Assembly (NCBI GenBank): GCA_964017235.1
Contig: OZ024933.1
Coordinates: 64,028,255 to 64,092,254 of the forward strand
Length of the DNA: 64,000 nt
Origin: Sabellastarte sp. h YS-2021
Taxonomy: Eukaryota; Annelida; Polychaeta; Sabellida; Sabellidae
Direction of reading: 5' to 3'
In this document: positions 1-10,097 of the stretch, in pieces
How positions within the stretch are numbered: position 1 is the stretch's first letter
Layout of the letters: every line of letters starts with the position of its first letter
Program-made: the position numbers and the translations under genes
The notes under the pieces: model-generated
Told to the model about the DNA's origin: nothing
The model's database searches: none
The model's input: only the letters and a program-made list of their open reading frames with translations

Positions 1-2017
1 GACACCGGTATTGAAGCAAGGGGCAAGACAGTAATTGCACCTGATAGCAGATCTGTAGACTCTGTAACCAGCTGGTGTGAAGCAAAACTGCTCAGTGAAG
101 ACTGTATAGCCGGTAACCGGTTGGTGAGTTCTGTAACCGGTTGAAGCAGTCTCTGTGTAGGAAAAAACTTCCTGTCAGGGACTATACATTATTAGGCCTG
201 TCATCATTCTTAGGCCGGTGAATAGGCTGCTGATGAGGAGTGGCCAGCTGGTAGAAGACCTTTGGGTTGGTGATTCTTGGGGTTGTTTGGTAATAGGCAG
301 CCTCTGTAACCGGTTAATGTGAAGCAAGCTGTTCAGTGCAGGCTGTGTGGCCGGTCGGTAGACTCTGTAACCAGTTGGTTGAAGCCATATCTTGTAGATA
401 CTAGCTGTCTACCTGCCCCAGATTCAACACAGGGTTGAATAGACCGGGTCGGCTGACTCTGTAACCAGTTGGGGGTCGGGTAAGCTGTACAAAGGCTGTG
501 TAGCCGGTACCCGGTCGGTACACTCTGTAACCAGTTGCTGACACAAGTTAACAACTATGTTGTGTTGAAATTCTGCTTACTGAGCGTTTCCTTCATTAAT
601 TAAAGTATTTCTTTTAAATGCACGTCTTATTTGTAGATTTGACAGTTGCTGGGAAAGCCCGTGTGAGCTATTTTTAGAAGCAATTGTTGGTCGGCGTGTC
701 ACGTGACCAGCTTGCTGTTCGGAAGGACACACGATTGGCTGATTGAAGATGACGTCAGTGGTCGCGTTCTTGTGTGATGCTTAACCGGCAACTTTACAAT
801 ATTCTGACTGTCCACAAAACCCCACTACCGACAACAGGGCCGGAAATCACAGTAGACGTGAGTTCTGAAGAATGCACTTCCGACCTTCCTGGTCGGTGAG
901 TCACGTGATCAGCTTCGTGACTTGGTCGGTGAAACCATGTGACCAGATTCGTGGAGATGACGTCAGAGGTCGCGTTCTTTAAGCTGGCCGGTCGGCTGAT
1001 GCTTTAAAAGCAGAGAAGCCTGGAGCAGTGCGCACTGTAGATGTGTAGATAAAACTCTTTCTTCCTTTCGTGATAAAACCAGTGAACTGGCCATCCACAA
1101 CCCCCACTACCGACAACAAAGCCGGGTCTGCAAGGGAGGGACTGATATCACCTTCTATTGAGAGGTCGGTTGAACTGGAGCTTGCCGGTCGACTAATGCT
1201 TTACAGCAAAGATGTCTGGACCAGTGTGCTCTGAAGATTTCTGAAGAATGCATCTCTTGCTTCTGATGAAAAACACTAAATACTCGAGCTAGGCTGGTGT
1301 GACTGATGCTTTACAGCAGAGAAGTCGGTACCAGTGCGCTCTGAAGAATGCACCTCTTCTAAGGGGATTCCTTTATAACGGCGTTCAAAACTACGTAGAT
1401 TGAAGTTGTCCGTGATTTTATTTGTAGTACTAGAAAAGACGTTTCTATGGTGATTAAAACTGGAAGGTTACCGAAGGTACATTCAACAAAAGACACGGAT
1501 AAAAATACCTGTAAGTAGTATATCCATTATTTTCCTTAATATTGTCGATCTGCCCCTAACAACACAAAGGTTGAATGGGAGGAAACTGGCAAAATGGCTG
1601 CCTTCATAATTCATATTTCTTGTCTTACTGCCCTATCATCAACACTAAATTGAGTCAGCTAGGGAGCGTTTCCAGCAGATTTCTTCATGTATATCCGTGC
1701 TTGATATGTAGGTAACACTTCTACAATAATTTATTTGCAAATAAGGTAGAAAATCCGTCATAATGCACACTTTTCCTTAAAATATCTGGAGATGTTGAAA
1801 ACATGTCTGCACAGTACATGCGCCAAACGAAAAAGATGATATGATGTCATGTTGTCTAGACAGGAAGTAAATACCATGCACCACCTGGCGAATGCACAGT
1901 ACTGGGACCGGCCAGCCGGTGGAAACACAGGACGTCTTTTTCTGGCGTTTGGCGGGCCGGTCTACACCGACCGGATTAGCAGTTGTCCATTGGATAGGAT
2001 GTATTAACGCAATAAAA
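1..2017 (-). mobile_element. DIRS-like retrotransposon, 5' leader region (copy cut by window start)
   Basis: This stretch matches 13951-16067, the 5' leader of the DIRS-like element described below, in the same orientation and almost line for line (for example the segment around 180-300 matches 14120-14240). Its right end, 1978-2017, is a two-mismatch version of the 40-bp terminal repeat found at 16028-16067. By analogy the coding body would lie to the left, outside the window. The leader carries many degenerate copies of a CTCTGTAACC(A/G)GT motif in its first 560 bases. After that come blocks with TCACGTGA (699-706, 901-908) and TGACGTCA (750-757, 958-965). No long reading frame is present. 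Whether a complete element exists cannot be told from here. Confidence 0.8.
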
Positions 2018-2340
2018 ATACATGTTCACAAAAATATAATTGCCATTAACTTTTAGGTGATTAAGCTAATGGGCTTGTAAAGGGAACATTATCTCCCATG
2101 AATTTTGATATCTGTATTAATGAGGATAGTAAAACTCAACTAATTGGCCTTAGAAATGCATTTGAACAGAGACTGAAATCGATGATTATTTGTTACAGTA
2201 TCCATAAACTGCAATTTCTGTATTAAATGCCCCATGGCTATTCAGTTTTACAATTAAGGGGGCTTCTTTATAACAATATATTAAACAACTACCTGGAAGT
2301 GTTTCATTTGGCTTTCTCATGTTTTCAGAGTTACTTAGGG
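2018..2340. other. unassigned AT-rich sequence
   Basis: This lies between the DIRS terminus and a LINE tail. I see no exon-like frame, repeat structure or RNA gene here. It is probably intron of the oxidase gene. Confidence 0.4.
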
Positions 2341-3182
2341 AAGTTAACACAATAGAATAGAATAGAAACATTTATATAGCGCAAAATTGATGTAACATCC
2401 TCTAATGCGCTTGAGCTCAAAAAGGGAAAGTCCTGGGACGTATCAGGTCGAGATTCAAAATTAGTGCCCGCCAGGGAGATGTACTATGGTGGAGGATATG
2501 CTAGTCTAAACAAATAAGTCTTTAGCTGGCTACGGAAACCTGTTATTATTTGTTGTGATCGTACTGATTGTGGGAGACTGTTCCATTCTGTGGGGGAAGC
2601 CATTGCAAAACCTCGCCTACCAATGGCCTTTTTGTGAGAGACTGAGGAAAGAGAAAGACGATTTCCACGTGTTAAACAACTGGTTTTGATCAAGGATGAA
2701 AGGTATATGGGTTGAGAGAATTTGATAGCCTTGAAAGTAATTAGATTGTACTTAAACAAGATGCGGTATGTGATAGGGAGCCAGTGTAGTTTTTGAAGAA
2801 AGGGAGTGACATGGCTAGCTCTATCAAGTCTAAAAACAATTCTACAAAGGGCATTTTGAATCTTTTGGAGTTTAGCTATATTGTATTTACTTACGCCATA
2901 AAGTAGGGCATTGCAGTAGTCAAGTCGACTGCTGATCATTGAGTTTGCAAGCAAGGCTGCAGTCTCCACACTGAGGAATTTATGGATGCGTCTTAAGTCG
3001 TTAAGGTGGTAGTAACAGGCGCGACACATATTGGTTATGTGGCTGGTAAAGGTGTTTCCGGAGTCAAAAGTAACACCTGGGTTCTTGACTGTATCGGTAG
3101 GGCAGATAGAATTTCCAAGAAGTTGATATATTGTTAAGTATTTTACTGCATGCTCATTCTTGTGTTTACCTACTGTAAACAC
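2341..3182 (-). mobile_element. L2/CR1-type LINE, 5'-truncated 3' fragment
   Basis: The minus strand carries the C-terminal third of a non-LTR reverse transcriptase followed by a short pentamer tail, read on the plus strand as AATAGAATAGAATAG at about 2350-2365. The frame at 2484-3182 begins abruptly in the middle of the RT domain, which is the usual 5' truncation of LINE insertions made by target-primed reverse transcription. The copy sits in intron sequence. It is the same clade as the LINE at 62862-64000, with which it shares the order LLGN..P...VKN.GV.FDS followed by SSR.DYCN.L. Confidence 0.8.
2484..3182 (-). pseudogene. LINE reverse transcriptase, C-terminal part
   Basis: This is an open frame of 232 residues. 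Recognisable landmarks are VKNPGVTFDS near residue 35, SSRLDYCNALLYG near residue 85, LQKIQNALCRIV near 105, LHWLPITYRI near 132 and a C-terminal WNSLPQSVR followed by F.SQLKTYLF. These are the thumb and post-RT regions of L2/CR1-group retrotransposons. The catalytic palm (FADD box) lies upstream and is missing, so the fragment cannot be an active RT. The initiator methionine is fortuitous. There is no host gene here. The clade is assigned by pattern recognition only; L2 versus CR1 versus a close relative was not resolved. Confidence 0.8.
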
Positions 3183-3790
3183 AATAAGTATTACTCTTTA
3201 TACATGTTTGTTTTAAATTTTGTTGAATCCAGATGTGGAGAAGCTCCAGACTTTAAATCTGAAAAAAATCTACTGGGCACTTCCCAAATGAGTACCATGT
3301 GCTTCAATTTCTGACCCTTGGTCACTGAAAATTTTGTGTATTGATCCAAGATTCCTGACTGAAACTCATTAGCAAATATAATCATCAAATATACTTCATA
3401 TATTGTTATATTATAAAATGTTACAGGAGTGAAAATATCTGTATCTATTTTTCCCTAAAAAATTAAAATGCAATCAAAATTGAAACACAATTTGTGACAA
3501 TGTTTGTAGAAACTAGATATCTGACTCGATAACTGCCGCAAAAACAAACTCTGGCTCAAACATCTGAAATACAAACTCTTCAAAATGTTCAGAAATCACT
3601 AACAAAAAATGCTATTTCTGCCCAACTTTAAAGTTATGTTCAATTGACGAAATGGTGAAAATTTTCCAAAATATATATGTATATTATGTTTTTAACCATA
3701 TTTTTAAATATAGTTACAAGATTTTATGGTGGGTTTGATTACTTTTATCCAATTTTAAAAAGCTTTGTCAGATGAGTAAAATAGCATCAT
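3183..3790. other. unassigned AT-rich intronic sequence
   Basis: The sequence is AT-rich with short homopolymers and one run of TATATATGTATAT near 3670. I see no supported gene or element. Confidence 0.4.
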
Positions 3791-3794
3791 AGAT

Positions 3795-4490
3795 GCCCAT
3801 ACCCTACAGCCTGGGGATACAGCATTTAACATCATGAGAAAAAGAAGAGGTGAACAGAAAAAAGATCAAGAGAAATTCAGACAAAGTTGCTTAAAGGTGC
3901 ATTAGAACTTGACAGCTACAAGAGAAAACAATGTATGTAAAGACAAAGTATAATAAGGTAATTTAACAGAAAGATCATTAATTTAGTAAACTAAAACTTA
4001 TGAAGTTGAGATATAGCCTGGACAAGATTTGTATAGGTCAAGGTCAATACAGGAAGGTCAAAGGTTAATCACAGTCATACCACAACATTGCACACCTACA
4101 TTCACCATGCAATGTGCCTACCAAACATCAACTTTCTACACCTTACAAGATATAGCCTCGAGAAGATTTTGAAGGTCAAGATCACTGCAGCAAAGTTAAC
4201 TCAAGGCCATGCTATCAAGTTACACACCTACACCCCCAACCAAAGTGCTTACCCAGTACCAGTATTAACATCATACACCATACAGTTTTAGAGATATAGC
4301 CCAGAGAAGAGTTTTAAACAGGGTCACTACAGCAGGTCAAAGCAAAGGTAACACTATGACACAGTACACTTCCAACCCCCACCAATGTCGCAACCAAGTA
4401 TGAACTTCCTACACCTTAACATGTCTGAGATACAGTACAGACACCCCCCCCCCCCCCCCCCCCCCCCAAGCACAGCTAGACACCATGGGT
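3795..4490 (+). mobile_element. TACCCCACAG-family element with 148-bp core units, right end missing
   Basis: The left end around 3797-3830 reads as a diverged form of the family start (GATGCCC.TACCC.ACAGCC.GGG), seen better at 17568 and 33950. It is followed by about three diverged units of the 148-bp repeat (marker phrases AGATATAGCC, AGGTCA, CACACCTACA, CTTCCTACACC). The sequence ends at CACCATGGGTGAAAACAATA near 4490, where complete members continue into CCCCGAC...GGCTGTGGGGTA. That final part is absent. The family is non-coding. Confidence 0.65.
4444..4467 (+). repeat. poly-C tract of 24
   Basis: This is an uninterrupted run of 24 C within the right part of a 148-bp-core element. A similar run of 26 C occurs at 58075-58100 inside another element of the same family. 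Confidence 0.95.
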
Positions 4491-4853
4491 GAAAACAATA
4501 GAAGTAAATATCTGGGTCCAGTTTTTCAAGTGGATTTAGCCCAAACTCAGATTTATAGTTAAAACGTTTGTCTCAGATTTAGGCTTAGTCTGTGGTCTCA
4601 GGCTTTGAGGATTTCACAAAGCAGCTAAGTTTGTGCCGAGTCTTGGGTTTAAAATTAAGTTCACCTGAGAAGAAATGGGCTTAATTAGTCTAACCTTGGT
4701 CTTAGCTAAGTCGCCCTTTCTCAAATCAACCCAGGTCCTACATTTAGCTATGACAAAAGCTTCAGCTTTACATCCAGGACTTAGCTTATACCTGGCCAAG
4801 GCCAAGACTCTTTGTGCAAATGGCCCTATGTCCAGAGTGATATAATTCAACCT

Positions 4854-5844
4854 CTGGGGCCGGTTTCACGAAGCCTCCTTTGTTTTTTCCTTCCTTAAAG
4901 TAAAGGAAGGGGGATTTCTAACCTTTGGCAAGGCTTTCCTTAAATCCTGTTTCACAAAGCCTCCTGTATTCCACCTTACCAAAGATTTTCCTTAAAACAA
5001 AGGAAGGGTGATTCCCTGTATAACCACACTGCTTGGAATTTCCCCTCCATTGCTTATATAACCTTCACACAATTTATTTTAAATATTAAGAGAGTAAATT
5101 GCATTTTAGCATTTTAACTATTTTAATCTTGGTACATTAGGTACATTTTAATTTTCAGATACATTATTTGCATTTTTATTTCTTTTGGGAGTTGTTTCCA
5201 AAACCTATAACCACACCAATGTTTTTCTTTCACTGTATACTAAGTACATGTGTACTTGTGCACTTATTTTGTACCTAAATTACCTTATGGAGGCAATGTC
5301 CTTATTGTAACACTGTTAAAGATCACTAAAGTCAGTAAATCTCTATTTTACTATATTTTAATAAATTTTGTAAACTGCAGATTGATTATGATTATATTTT
5401 GTAAATTAATACAGTAGGTCACATGACAATTTTTTACCCAAAATAAGGGAGGGGCCCTTTATGTTCAAGGAAACTCCATGAATATGTTTCTCACTTCAAA
5501 ACTTTGAACATCAATTTTTAAAGAAATAAACAACCAAATTGTATGAAATAAACAGCAAAATATTGTTTGTGGATGTAGGTTTGACAATAATGTTTCAACT
5601 TCTATATATTTAGGTGGCTTCACCTTAAAATGTTCATTAAAGTTAATAAACATTCCTTGAAGGACACTTCCTTAAATCTAAGGTAGGTCCTTAGCTTCCT
5701 TGAAATTCAAGGGAGTTTTCAAGGACTCTTTTAAGGAAGGAGGCTTTGTGAAACTGAGATTTCTTAAAGGAGGGAGAAAATCAAGGAAATCCTAGAATTT
5801 AAGGTGACCTTTATCTTAAGGAGGTTTCATGAAATCGGCCCCAG
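4854..5844. mobile_element. MITE-like element with 25-bp terminal inverted repeats
   Basis: The left end CTGGGGCCGGTTTCACGAAG (continuing CCTCC) and the right end, read in reverse complement, CTGGGGCCGATTTCATGAAA (continuing CCTCC) are near-perfect inverted repeats bounding 991 bp. Internal sub-repeats of AAGGAAGG and CCTTCCTT, and of TTTCACAAAGCCTCC, are inverted relative to each other, so the transcript could fold extensively. There is no coding capacity. I did not find a clear target-site duplication. The termini resemble the GGGCCC-ended element at 48495-48985. Confidence 0.65.
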
Positions 5845-5927
5845 ATCTGAAATTCTTGATTAAGTGAAGATATTTTTCTAGTTCCTTGATAATCAACTAA
5901 ATAGAGTTTTCCCAAGAGAACTATTAC

Positions 5928-6003
5928 CTGAAAATGCTATCCCAAACAGTATGTTGGGAAACTTTGGATGTCTGTCCACTATTCCATTCTTATCTGGTGT
6001 CAG
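5928..6003 (-). CDS. sarcosine/pipecolate oxidase-like exon (LTPD...FSG block)
   Basis: The exon is 76 nt, 25 codons plus one base, bounded by a TTACAG acceptor (6004-6009) and a GTAATAG donor (5921-5927). It reads LTPDKNGIVDRHPKFPNI and then LFGIAFS with the first base of a Gly codon. In monomeric sarcosine oxidase and PIPOX the corresponding segment is TPDxxFIxDxHP...GFSGHGFK, near the C terminus, part of the FAD-dependent oxidoreductase (DAO) fold. It joins in phase 0 to the exon at 6622-6769 (CMYC | LTPD). The next exon, expected to start with the rest of G-HGFKLAP, is not seen between 5927 and 1, so it is either left of the window or lost. PIPOX enzymes oxidise sarcosine or L-pipecolate in peroxisomes, releasing hydrogen peroxide; substrate here is inferred only. 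Most family members have GAGFSG where this exon gives GIAFSG. Confidence 0.75.
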
Positions 6004-6621
6004 CTGTAAGGTATACAAGATAAAAATAAAGTTACCAAAATTAGTTTTTTTCAGTAGAACCTCTATTGTCGGATCATTTTGGAAACTAAAGCATCATATT
6101 TTCAGACTTGCCTTGCCAACACAATAATAACTCTTCCCTGGTGGGTGTTTATTTTTGTGCTGGCCTCCTCATTATATTTGACATTTGCTAGGCTAGGTAG
6201 AAATATATTGTTTTCACATCTATTGTCATCTGAAAATCTCAGATATTTGAACAGTTCAAGATTTCACTTGGCCTTAAGTATGAAGATTTGTTCCAATGAT
6301 CTGCTGTAATATAAAGGCAGTAGTTGTACCACAAACATTGACAATTTTCTGTTATTCTGCAGACCTGAAAATCATCAGATGTGACAAATGATATTTACAT
6401 GTGCATAAATGCAGACTTTGACTACCGCTTGGCTTGGCCATTATGCCCAGTTGATTTGACTTACTGTAATTTCTGTAATAAAAGCATGGTGGAGAAGCAT
6501 TTAGAACAACAGAGAGCATCACTATCTGATATTTCACGTCAGTTAAATAACTTAACAACTTAATAACTTAACAAATTTGTTAACTACTTATTATAATCAA
6601 CACTGGATTTCATTGACTTAC

Positions 6622-6769
6622 ACAGTACATGCAGGGCTCCGCAATACTTGGTTTGGTCTGAACTCCAGGGAAATGTTCCTTGATATAGTCAGCCACCAGG
6701 TCCACCATTGGCTGCATACTGTACTTATCCCTCTCATCAGGGTGACAGTAAAAAGGAGGGGGCTCCCCC
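6622..6769 (-). CDS. sarcosine/pipecolate oxidase-like exon with flavin-cysteine motif
   Basis: The exon is 148 nt: one base, then 49 codons. The acceptor is GTGACCAG (plus strand 6770-6777) and the donor is GTAAGT (6616-6621). The frame reads GEPPPFYCHPDERDK, YSMQPMVDLVADYIKEHFPG and VQTKPSIAEPCMYC. The order DP(E)ERD ... hydrophobic helix ... P..(E)xCMY matches the PIPOX/MSOX family. The first Cys of CMYC (codon at 6631-6633) sits where these enzymes carry the cysteine covalently linked to FAD. The exon begins in a phase needing two bases from the preceding exon, whereas the upstream EYPGLVK-type exons end in phase 0. A small additional exon of length 3n+2 must therefore exist between them; I did not find it. 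The intron between is at least 34.8 kb and packed with repeats. Confidence 0.78.
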
Positions 6770-7149
6770 CTGGTCACAATCTAAAAAGGTAAGGGTCATG
6801 CAAACCTAAAGACCACAAGACGCCCTCATAGCAATTGCCACATATGGCCATACATGCAAGGTCAGAGGTAGAGAATAAATCTTAAAATTGTTACCACTCA
6901 ATCAAGATCAATTTACAGTGAAAGGATTAATTTACATACTTCTAGGAGTCAGAGAGAATGTTTTCTTGTCTGGTGCAGTCTGGAAAATTACAGAAATATT
7001 TAAGTACAGCATAACATCCAGAGAATATTTACCTCTCCTGGGACAGGATTATATATCATTACTTCAATATTGGTCAATATGGCCCTCTGAATTTCACTAT
7101 CAATACCATCACAGGGTACATTTAATATTATCTGCAACAACTTAACAAG
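6770..7149. other. intron sequence, nothing recognised
   Basis: This sequence follows the acceptor side of the 6622-6769 exon. No further exon with good splice borders and family similarity was seen. Confidence 0.4.
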
Positions 7150-7222
7150 GGGCTATGGTGGCGCAGTGGTAACACACTTAAGCCTAAAACCTCTGAGATC
7201 AGACTTCGAATCCAAAAATTTC
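7150..7222 (+). repeat. tRNA-derived SINE head or tRNA pseudogene
   Basis: GGCTATGGTGGCGCAGTGG contains a good internal box A (TGGCGCAGTGG) and, about 35 bases downstream, ACTTCGAATCC is a one-base-degraded box B (consensus GGTTCGAATCC). Spacing fits a tRNA-type RNA polymerase III promoter. The acceptor stem does not close and no CCA end is visible, so this is not a functional tRNA. A SINE 5' end is the best explanation; the body downstream is not recognised. Confidence 0.55.
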
Positions 7223-8081
7223 AAAATATTCTAGTTAATTTATCCGTTTCTTACATTTTATTCCTCAGCAATAGTACATTACAGTAGGAAATGTGAAATA
7301 CACAATTAGTCTCTATTCACCAGTGAGAATATAGAATTCTTTGACGTGTGGGAAAATTCTTTTGATAATTTTGTCTAAAGAGAGTCCCCTAGTGGTAACT
7401 TTTACCTACTGTGGTGGATATCATATTTCTTTGTTTTCTTACTTTAAAAGACTTCTATTGAGATATTTTATGAATTGTAGTTAATTTTTGAGATTACTCG
7501 TCTGGAACTCAAGATCAGATTAAAAATACCTTGTTTTAAAAATAACTTTTTGGGCAAATAGGGGTTTTTTTGTTTCCTTTTTTTGGTTAAAAGTTTTCCT
7601 CACCCCTATTTAACATATGGAAAAATACAATAAAAAGTATTTCATAAACAGTATGAATACACAATTTTGATTATATAATGGTTACAGTCTTTAAATTTTA
7701 AGGAGTAACTCAATTGACACCCCAAAAAAATTTTGAACAAAAAAAAGGAAACAAAAAGACCAATACCAGCAAAAATTATAAAAAATTCACTCTTACTTCA
7801 TGTTAAGTATTGCAAATAAAAAAAGTTAAAACTGACAAAAATTACTAATATCATTTATTTTCTTTACATCAAATATCCAGTTTTAATTTTGTTGCTGTGT
7901 TATTACTGGTGCAACAGCAACTTGCTGTTTCATAAATATGAAGTACACAAAAAACAAAGCCATACAGGTACTACAACTAACATTAAAAACTTTATATACA
8001 ATTTCTGCATGAATGATTGCTTAGCTTTACTTCCAGTTGTAACTGATATTTTTCTCTGAAATTAATAGCTGGGAAAGTTTG
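7223..8081. other. AT-rich intron with a long-arm inverted repeat
   Basis: No gene was found. Two arms at roughly 7566-7585 (T-rich, TTTTTTTGTTTCC) and 7739-7758 (GGAAACAAAAAG) are inverted copies separated by about 150 bases, giving a possible foldback. Confidence 0.4.
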
Positions 8082-8303
8082 TGGAGTAAGGAAATTTGCC
8101 AGGAATCTAAAATTCGCCACCTCTACAACCTTAGCTAATTCTTTAAAAAAAATGATATTTTTTCTAAAAACTTGTATTTTTTCAGTTCAAAAAGCCTTAA
8201 TTTAGTATACATTCAATAAATCTCACCTCAATTCATTTATTTTATTAGCATTTCCACATGTGGCAAATTTCAGATATGTGGCGAATTTAGATTTCTTACT
8301 GTC
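8082..8303 (-). mobile_element. MITE, GCGAATTTTAGATT family (copy 1)
   Basis: This is the inverse-orientation copy of the element at 16885-17117. It has diverged ends GAGTAAGGAAATTTGCC and GCGAATTTAGATTTCTTAC, with the shared interior (AGCCTTAATTTAGTATAC, CACATGTGGCAAATTTC). It is non-coding and about 220 bp long. Confidence 0.65.
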
Positions 8304-8471
8304 TAATCATGACATTTTCATAAAATAAAAATATTTGAAGAAAGGCACCTTGGCTGTTCAAATTCTTCTGTGAACTAAAATTCACCACAAACAGGTGTTG
8401 CTGTCCAATGACATTTGTATAGTCATTTAATTTTGGGAGAGAGTCAGATCATATTCTGGATACAAAAACAT

Positions 8472-8806
8472 TTTGCAAATTTAATAAGTACATTAAATTT
8501 TTATAAGTTAATTCCCTATCCAATGGACAATTGTTTTTACTGGTTGGCGCGACCGGTCCTGCCAAATGACAGAAAAAGCCATCCTGTATAGAATAATGGC
8601 AGGACCGGTCACGGAGTGTACATTCGCTAGGTGGTGCATCATACTTCCTTCCTGTCCAAACATGCTGTCGTCATCGCATCTTTTTTGTTGTCTAATCCTA
8701 TTTAGACCCCTAGTAAGATAATAGTGGGGCTGGTTGAGAGGGCCTTGTCTGTCCATTTGATAGGGTATTGACTTATAAAAATTTAATTTACTTATTGAAT
8801 TTGCAA
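8472..8806 (+). mobile_element. short DIRS-derived element with ~58-bp inverted arms
   Basis: The arms at about 8472-8532 and 8749-8806 are inverted copies with few mismatches; both include AATTTTTATAAGT and then CCCTATC(C/A)AATGGACA. That second motif is the inner part of the terminal repeat of the adjacent DIRS element. The sequence between the arms (8535-8700) is a diverged reverse complement of the DIRS 5' end at about 15860-16027, sharing GCCAAATG.CAGAAAAAG and GTGCATTCGC.AGGTGG. The outer arms are AT-rich sequence not found in the large element. This looks like a non-autonomous miniature derived from a DIRS terminus. It abuts the large element directly. Confidence 0.65.
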
Positions 8807-8846
8807 TTTTATTGTGTTAATACATCCTATCCAATGGACAATTGCT
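8807..8846 (+). repeat. DIRS left inverted terminal repeat
   Basis: The repeat begins TTTTATTGTGTTAATACATC and ends GGACAATTGCT. Its reverse complement is identical over all 40 bases to 16028-16067. Confidence 0.9.
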
Positions 8847-8889
8847 GAATAACTACCGCTTGGTCGGCGGGTAAGTTGGGACTAGGGAC

Positions 8890-9296
8890 TTAAATGAATT
8901 CATAAACAAACAACAAATTCACAGGCCTGAATGGCAGAGGCTCTAGGAGCAAGGCATGCAGATTCAGATTGTTGAGATTGTTGTGAACAAGGCCGTTGAA
9001 GGGCTGTGTCACCAGACCTCTTTGACGGGGGAGCTCGAATGGAATCTGAACTGAAAGGTTGACCAGATCCCAGAACCAAGGCATGTTGGGCCACCCTGGG
9101 GCAATTAGGATCATTCTGTGACAACCCTGATCCATCACCTTTGAGATCACTTGGTTGAGTAGAGAGACTGGAGGAAAAGCGTAAACATCCAGTTGTTCCC
9201 ATGACATACTCATTGCGTCTTCTGCCCAGGCTGTCTGATCCGGTACTGGTGATACAAACTTGGGAAGCTTGTTGTTGAATCGGGTTGCAAACAGGT
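8890..9296 (-). pseudogene. DIRS RT-RNase H polyprotein, C-terminal segment (body A)
   Basis: In two frames the minus strand encodes the region that follows RNase H in DIRS polyproteins. Its landmarks are DVYAFPPVSLLNQVI, ILIAPGWPNMPWF and then LNLHALLLEPL. In one frame this is an open run of 107 residues; the upstream part (PTGIGRP-like, CNPIQQQ) is in another frame, so there is a frameshift. The body stops about 45 bp short of the left terminal repeat, and the tyrosine recombinase ORF expected here is missing. Confidence 0.75.
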
Positions 9297-10096
9297 CTAC
9301 CTATGGCCGGGCCCATCTCGAACACAAGAGATTGAACACGTGCTGAGAGGGACCACTCTGTCTGGATCAGCTGGTTGTGTCTGAAGAGCTTGGTCTGCTA
9401 TCACATTCAACCGACCCGGAATGTGTCGAGCCCTCAAAGTTATTCCTCTTTGGTGACAACAAGACAGAAGTCTCCAAAGGAGGGCACAGAGAGAGCCTGA
9501 TCTCATACCACCCTGTTTGTTTATGTAGGAGACTATAGTTGTGTTGTCCGTTGCTACAAGAATAATCTGGTCCCTGCAAAGATGCTCAAAACTCTTTAGG
9601 GCCAGGACTCCTTCAACTCCAAGAAATTTATGTGGTGGCGACTTTCTGAGACTGACCAAACGCCTCTTGCAGTGGAGTCCCCTAAGCGTGCGCCCCAGCC
9701 TTCGTTTGAGGCGTCTGTAAGCAGCCGAATAGCATGTTGAAGGGGGTGCAACGGTTGGCCCTGTAGTACATTGTTCTTGTCCAACCACCAATCTAGGTGT
9801 GGATGGAGTGACCGGGGAATCAGAATGTTTTTTTCCAAAACCTCGGGGACATGCCAGTGTCGCTTCAAGTGCCATTGGATGGGCCTCATGTGAAGGCGAC
9901 CTGACCACACCTGTTTCTCTGTTGCTGTAAGCAGCCCTATCAAAGACATGAATTGTCTGACTGTGCAACTTTTCCGGTGTTTGATGAATTTTAACTTCTC
10001 TTGGAGGGTTGCCCACCGGTCCTGAGTGGGTGGTACCTGACCGGTCAACAGGTCGAATCGGTAACCTACGAAATTGAAGACCTGTTGGGGGGTCAA
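9297..10096 (-). pseudogene. DIRS RNase H domain (body A)
   Basis: The frame at 9596-10096 holds the connection and start of RNase H: FNFVGYRFDLLTG, LIGLLTATEKQV, then LLTDASNEGWGARLG (first catalytic Asp) and HINFLELK (catalytic Glu). The domain continues in another frame within 9297-9600 with ATDNTTIVSYIN (third acidic residue) and HIPGRLNVIADQ (His and last Asp). All four acidic positions can be seen, but a frameshift near 9600 separates them. This is the RNase H of a DIRS polyprotein, which removes the RNA template during reverse transcription. A similar but internally deleted version occurs at 12369-12740. Confidence 0.85.
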
Positions 10097-10097
10097 T

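Noticed and set aside
333-554. 73-codon minus-strand frame in the DIRS leader
   Set aside because: It is made of the degenerate CTCTGTAACC repeat translated as NWLQS-type repeats; no family similarity and no matching intact frame in the second leader copy.
6062-6310. Tc1/pogo-type MITE beginning AGTAGAACCTCTATTGTCGG
   Set aside because: The left end resembles such elements, but no matching inverted right end was found.
7150-7222. Functional tRNA gene
   Set aside because: Box A is good, but box B is altered and the acceptor stem and T-arm do not pair properly; treated as SINE/tRNA-derived.
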